Source: Candidatus Aegiribacteria sp. (GTDB lineage: Bacteria > Fermentibacterota > Fermentibacteria > Fermentibacterales > Fermentibacteraceae). From it: a stretch of 9,092 bases of DNA. Location: positions 1-9,092 of the forward strand of contig DAOWAG010000030.1 in the NCBI GenBank assembly GCA_030634715.1. The letters are read 5' to 3'. Numbering within the stretch: the stretch's first letter is position 1; the number at the start of each line of letters is the position of its first letter. Positions 5,862-9,092 of this stretch are shown piece by piece. Made by a program: the position numbers and the translations under genes. The notes beneath the pieces are model-generated. The model was given only the letters and a program-made list of their open reading frames with translations. It was not told the origin of the DNA and ran no database searches.

Positions 5862-7168
5862 CAGTGAAGAGACCATGGTCGAAGCTGTTCAGCAGGGACG
5901 GAAGTGGTATCAGCGATAATACCCCATCCTCCGTTGCCGACCCAGGTTTCGAGCACGAGTCTGAGATCCTCAGGAGTCAGTTCCTCAATATTATCAAAAA
6001 TGGTATAACCATTCCGCCAGTCACCTGTGCTGATTTCGAAACTGCCCATCATCCAGCATTGAGTATCCTTGCTTGCAGCCCTCATATTTTCCAGTGTTCT
6101 GCTCTTCTCAATTGTGCCCCTGACGATATCCTCATCCATCTGGTTTTCGATTGCGTCTGCGAGAACTCCTGCCATCAGGGAACATGCCTGCACGGGTTGT
6201 TGAGAGCTGACGTACATATAACCCCAGTTCTGCTGGTAACTCGTCGTACCGCAGAATGTAGCATATGTCAGACCGTGGTCGGTTCTCAGAACCTGCCAGA
6301 GCAGATCATCGACTACGGTCAGAGCTGCCCTGAATGGGAGCAGATCCTCATGTCCCTGCGGAGGGGCATTGAATTTCACGACCGCGTAAGCAGTGGGTAT
6401 CTCTCTGTGCTGCACAACAATTGTATCGAACGGAACGGAGAAAGATTCAACAGCCTCATACTCCTGACCACCTTCTGGTATACCTCCTAAAGCTTCTTCG
6501 AGCATTTCTTTCAGTTCGTCTGAACCAGTAGGTCCGGCATGGGTGATAAGAATGTTACCGGATCGAATCCTATTATCTAGGATAGCTGAAGCTTCATCTA
6601 TTGTGAAACCGGCAACTGTTTCCTCGATTCCATCCGGCACATTTCTGTAAGTGTGTCCCGGCATGAAGGCATCATTTGCCACGAACCAGATCCAGCTGTC
6701 AGGAGTGTAATATTTCTCCTGAAGATCCTGAATGGAACTTTCACGAACCTGTTCAACTGCCTGTGAGCTTAACTCAGGGTTGAGAAGGCAGTCACCAAAA
6801 GCCAGGAGAAGAGCTGCAAGATCGTCCTTGGCGCAGCGCAGATGGTATCGGCTGAAATCGTAATTAAAACTGCTGGTCCATTCCGCCTGTGTTCTGTCCA
6901 TGAGTTCGCGCCAGACAGGTCCTGGATATTCAGTTGAACCCATCATCGCACACTCGAGAGCAAAACGCTCAAGTCCCTGTGTGTCTTCCGTCAGGGCTCG
7001 GGATCCGCCGATCAGGAAAAGAGAAAGACCCTCTATATCGTTATTATCAATTGTTCGAGTGATCACCGGGATACCATTGGAAAGCGTGAACTCCTCAACA
7101 TTCTCCGGTACTGTAGATATAGCTGAACCGGCAAGAACAGTCAGGATAATCAATACGTATATTTTCAT
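5861..7168 (-). CDS. M16 peptidase family protein, non-catalytic R/Y subunit
   Basis: 435 aa with an N-terminal hydrophobic signal (MKIYVLIILTVLAGSAIS), so probably exported. M16 fold landmarks: LSNGIPVITRT (29-39), compare LxNGlxV; EKYYTPDSWIWFVAND (151-166), compare the YYxPxN element; and a C-terminal half with the typical RTDHGLTYAT. Where active M16 enzymes have GLAHFxEH, this protein reads GLERFALEC (65-73), so both zinc histidines are missing and it cannot bind catalytic zinc in the usual way. It does have Arg295 and Tyr302 with the R-x6-Y spacing used by heterodimeric M16B peptidases to bind substrate from the non-zinc subunit. The gene starts within the ATGA overlap with the active M16 gene (TGA 7165-7167, ATG 7166-7168), and AGAGGAG lies 8 nt upstream. 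Together they fit a heterodimeric peptidase, translationally coupled for equal amounts. The peptide substrate is unknown. Confidence 0.88.
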   Translation of the reverse strand: MKIYVLIILTVLAGSAISTVPENVEEFTLSNGIPVITRTIDNNDIEGLSLFLIGGSRALTEDTQGLERFALECAMMGSTEYPGPVWRELMDRTQAEWTSSFNYDFSRYHLRCAKDDLAALLLAFGDCLLNPELSSQAVEQVRESSIQDLQEKYYTPDSWIWFVANDAFMPGHTYRNVPDGIEETVAGFTIDEASAILDNRIRSGNILITHAGPTGSDELKEMLEEALGGIPEGGQEYEAVESFSVPFDTIVVQHREIPTAYAVVKFNAPPQGHEDLLPFRAALTVVDDLLWQVLRTDHGLTYATFCGTTSYQQNWGYMYVSSQQPVQACSLMAGVLADAIENQMDEDIVRGTIEKSRTLENMRAASKDTQCWMMGSFEISTGDWRNGYTIFDNIEELTPEDLRLVLETWVGNGGWGIIADTTSVPAEQLRPWSLH

Positions 7169-8481
7169 TGCTGACTCTCCTCTGCATCAAGGGGGATCAT
7201 GATAAATGCAGCATGAGGTTTACCTTTTATCCAGGTTTCCAGGAAAGAGTTAATATCTTCCGGTTCAACTGCATTAATACTGTCAGAATAGGTTGAGTAA
7301 TATTCCAGATTTCCCGCTACAACCCACCAGAATGGCAGCGATTCCACGGCAACATCCTGGGCGGTCTCCTCCGCCATAATCCGGTGACGGTCAAGTTCTT
7401 CCTTTGCCAGGATCAAGCCCTCAGCATCGTAGTAATCAGGTGATTGCAGCTGTTCAATTTCTTCCAGCAGAAGGCTCAGTGCTTCTTCAGCTCGATCGGG
7501 ATGAACCATACCACTAAACGTGATTACAGGCGAGAAACGCTGTGTATAATAAGAACCGGAAATGCTGATGAAAGGACCATTTGTAACGAGATCCGTATAG
7601 TACTCTCTGCTCATCAGACCCAGATATGATCCCCATACATCGGCTGGATAACTCGCTCCGGGGTCAGTAGATATCGATGGTCCCTCAAAGATGACTGAAA
7701 CGAATCCTGCTCCTGAAGGGCTGTTCACGTATACAGTAGTATCTCTTTCTATACTGACAAGTCTAGGCAGTATATCGTAATTACTTCGTCCTCCGTACTC
7801 CCATGCTGAGAACAGCTGCTCCGCAAGCATGAACGCCTCTTCGTATTCCACATCCCCCGCAATGATGAGAGCGGAATTATCAGGCGTGTAGTACATCTCC
7901 TGGAAGTATTCCATGGCGGGAGGTGCCGCTGCCTGAATGACTTCAGGAACACCGATTGAGCTCTGCCGCCAGGGAGCGTCAGTAAAAATGACCTGCTCCT
8001 GTGCCATCCAGTAAAACCAGAGTGGATGACTCGTCTTACGCTCGTACTCGTTAACGATGACATCGCGCTCACGCTCCATCTCAACCTGGTCAAAGAGCGG
8101 AGAAGTGATGGCATCGAACATGAACTGCAATCCCTCTTCGAAATTATCGCTGCCGAGTGTTATGTGATACCAGACCCTCTCGGTTGAAGTCGCTCCATTG
8201 TTGATAATCCCAAGTTCTCCCATTCGCTGTCTATATGCGGTCTGATCCGGGAGAGCGGAATTCCCCTTGAAAAACATATGTTCGTAGAAGTGTGCAAGTC
8301 CGTTTGTCTCAGGAGTCTCACATGTCGCACCGGTCTTCACGGCAATACAGATTGTTACTACAGGTGATATATCATCAGGGCTGACGATTACGGTCAGACC
8401 ATTATCCAGATGCATCACCTCAAAATCGGCTGCTGATGCAAATGCGGCAGCAAGAATCAACAGCAGGATTCCACTTTTCAT
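7165..8481 (-). CDS. M16 family zinc metallopeptidase, catalytic subunit
   Basis: 438 aa. The signal peptide MKSGILLLILAAAFASA is probably cleaved after residue 17, placing the enzyme in the periplasm or outside. The inverted zinc motif HFYEH (His64, Glu67, His68) is followed 76 residues later by Glu145 in NEYERK, the third zinc ligand expected in the HXXEH-X(74-76)-E family signature. Other M16 elements: MHLDNGLTVIV (23-33), MFFKGN (69-74), and MYYTPDNSALIIAGDV (196-211). At the site of the R-x6-Y pair the protein reads DLVTNGPFI (297-305), so those residues are absent and must come from a partner, evidently the downstream gene. M16 enzymes enclose and cut short peptides or unfolded segments. 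ATG 8479-8481 has AAAGGAG at 6-nt spacing. First gene of the minus-strand run, so its promoter should lie in the following 116-base gap. Confidence 0.93.
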   Translation of the reverse strand: MKSGILLLILAAAFASAADFEVMHLDNGLTVIVSPDDISPVVTICIAVKTGATCETPETNGLAHFYEHMFFKGNSALPDQTAYRQRMGELGIINNGATSTERVWYHITLGSDNFEEGLQFMFDAITSPLFDQVEMERERDVIVNEYERKTSHPLWFYWMAQEQVIFTDAPWRQSSIGVPEVIQAAAPPAMEYFQEMYYTPDNSALIIAGDVEYEEAFMLAEQLFSAWEYGGRSNYDILPRLVSIERDTTVYVNSPSGAGFVSVIFEGPSISTDPGASYPADVWGSYLGLMSREYYTDLVTNGPFISISGSYYTQRFSPVITFSGMVHPDRAEEALSLLLEEIEQLQSPDYYDAEGLILAKEELDRHRIMAEETAQDVAVESLPFWWVVAGNLEYYSTYSDSINAVEPEDINSFLETWIKGKPHAAFIMIPLDAEESQQ

Positions 8482-8597
8482 TGAAAGCTCCTTTACTGAG
8501 AATAAAGGGAGTATCAGTTAATAGAACAATAGTGAATCTAATAAGAACGCTCTGAACTGTCCCAGAATTCGTATAACCGTTTTCTTGTGGACTGGAA
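8482..8597. promoter_or_regulatory. Divergent intergenic region between the M16 operon and the amidohydrolase gene
   Basis: 116 AT-rich bases between two divergent genes, so promoters for both should lie here or overlap the gene starts. On the plus strand TATAAC (8571-8576) could be a -10 element, but I see no good -35 at normal spacing. On the minus strand TTGTTC with TTTATT 17 bases later is a weak candidate pair for the M16 operon. No convincing operator repeat, riboswitch or terminator is visible. The Shine-Dalgarno of the M16 gene occupies 8488-8494. Confidence 0.35.
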
Positions 8598-9092
8598 ATG
8601 ATGCATAATAAGCACATGAAACAGAAGATTAATGTAGCGGGAATAATGGATGAAGGATTTCTCAGGCTGGCAGCTTTCTCAATTGAGATGGATGAAGGCA
8701 GCATCACTTCCATAACAAGAGAATCATGTGATGGAAAATGGAATAACTGTATCGCGATACCGGGTCTTATTCAGTCACACATTCATCTTGGTCAGACTCT
8801 TTTTCGAGGTATGGCAGAGGGACGATCACTTCTTTCATGGCTGTTCGATAGAATATGGCATCTTGAGACCGCCCATTCACGAAACACGCTTGCAGTTTCA
8901 GTCATACAATCACTCAAGGAGCTTTTTGCATCAGGATGTACCGGTCTTCTTGATATGGGTGTTCTCAGGCACTCGGAAGTAACCGTTGACATCCTCAGAA
9001 GTTCTGGAATCAGAGCTCTTGCGGGTAATGCACTTATGGATATCGGACCTGGGTGTGTCGCTGAAGACCTTTCATGGCTGAAGGAAGAAACC
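8598..9092 (+). CDS. Amidohydrolase, 5'-deoxyadenosine/MTA/SAH deaminase-like, 5' part only
   Basis: 165 codons, open at the window end; complete family members are roughly 420-450 aa. After a short beta domain (about 1-55) comes IPGLIQSHIHLGQTLFRG (54-71). The HxH pair (His61, His63) forms the first metal ligands of the amidohydrolase superfamily. LLSWLFDRIWHLETAH (78-93) and the segment containing GLLDMG (116-121) and SGIRALAG (136-143) closely follow the deaminase branch acting on 5'-deoxyadenosine, methylthioadenosine and S-adenosylhomocysteine. Its members read similarly to PGxIQTHIHLxQTLFRG and DWLxxRIWPLExAH. The expected reaction is hydrolytic removal of the adenine 6-amino group, in the cytoplasm, for nucleoside salvage after SAM use. 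The remaining metal ligands lie outside the window. Several ATGs are possible: 8598 and 8601 (GGA at 8589-8591 is the best upstream match), 8616, or 8646. I chose 8598, but the start is uncertain. The stop at 8574-8576 bounds it upstream. Confidence 0.82.
   Translation, partial: MMHNKHMKQKINVAGIMDEGFLRLAAFSIEMDEGSITSITRESCDGKWNNCIAIPGLIQSHIHLGQTLFRGMAEGRSLLSWLFDRIWHLETAHSRNTLAVSVIQSLKELFASGCTGLLDMGVLRHSEVTVDILRSSGIRALAGNALMDIGPGCVAEDLSWLKEET

Noticed and set aside
5780..6490. Plus-strand open frame of about 236 codons
   Set aside because: Antisense to the non-catalytic M16 gene and the lipoprotein start, both of which have strong family or signal evidence. No domain is visible in the antisense product.
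8482..8597. Small RNA or riboswitch in the divergent gap
   Set aside because: No stable stem-loop series, conserved aptamer core or terminator is visible in the 116 bases.

Overview
The window comes from a bacterium of moderate GC content (roughly the high 40s percent by eye). Secreted M16 peptidases with cleavable signal peptides and a small lipoprotein are compatible with a diderm or an uncultured lineage. Nothing here fixes the taxon. I saw no rRNA, tRNA, CRISPR array, insertion sequence or phage gene. Coding density is very high: the only intergenic stretches are 62 and 116 bases plus a few gaps of 10 bases or less.

Layout. Positions 1-195 (+) are the 3' end of a thioredoxin-reductase-like FAD/NAD(P)-binding oxidoreductase. 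Two bases later comes a complete radical SAM gene (198-1094, +) that resembles RlmN/Cfr but is shortened at the N-terminus. Everything from 1015 to 8481 lies on the minus strand as a tightly packed run of six genes. In transcription order these are an active M16 zinc peptidase, an M16 homologue without zinc ligands, a small lipoprotein, two half-transporters forming a BmrC/BmrD (YheI/YheH)-type heterodimeric ABC exporter, and a DUF1566-type secreted protein. Junctions are ATGA or TGATG overlaps, or a 10-base gap carrying a Shine-Dalgarno. The one larger gap (62 bases, before the first ABC gene) contains a 7-bp inverted repeat. The last minus-strand gene converges on the radical SAM gene and overlaps it by 80 bases. 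From 8598 to the end of the window (+) is the 5' part of an amidohydrolase resembling 5'-deoxyadenosine/MTA/SAH deaminases, diverging from the six-gene run.

How the genes fit together. The two M16 proteins have complementary active-site halves: HXXEH zinc ligands in one and the R/Y pair in the other. This is the known arrangement of heterodimeric M16B peptidases. The two ABC proteins are likewise complementary, with one degenerate and one consensus ATP site. Their clustering suggests an envelope system linking export of a substrate with peptide processing or quality control. This is inference, because no substrate gene is visible. The most unusual single gene is the radical SAM protein: it keeps the RlmN methyl-carrier cysteine region but lacks both the N-terminal domain and the equivalent of RlmN Cys118.
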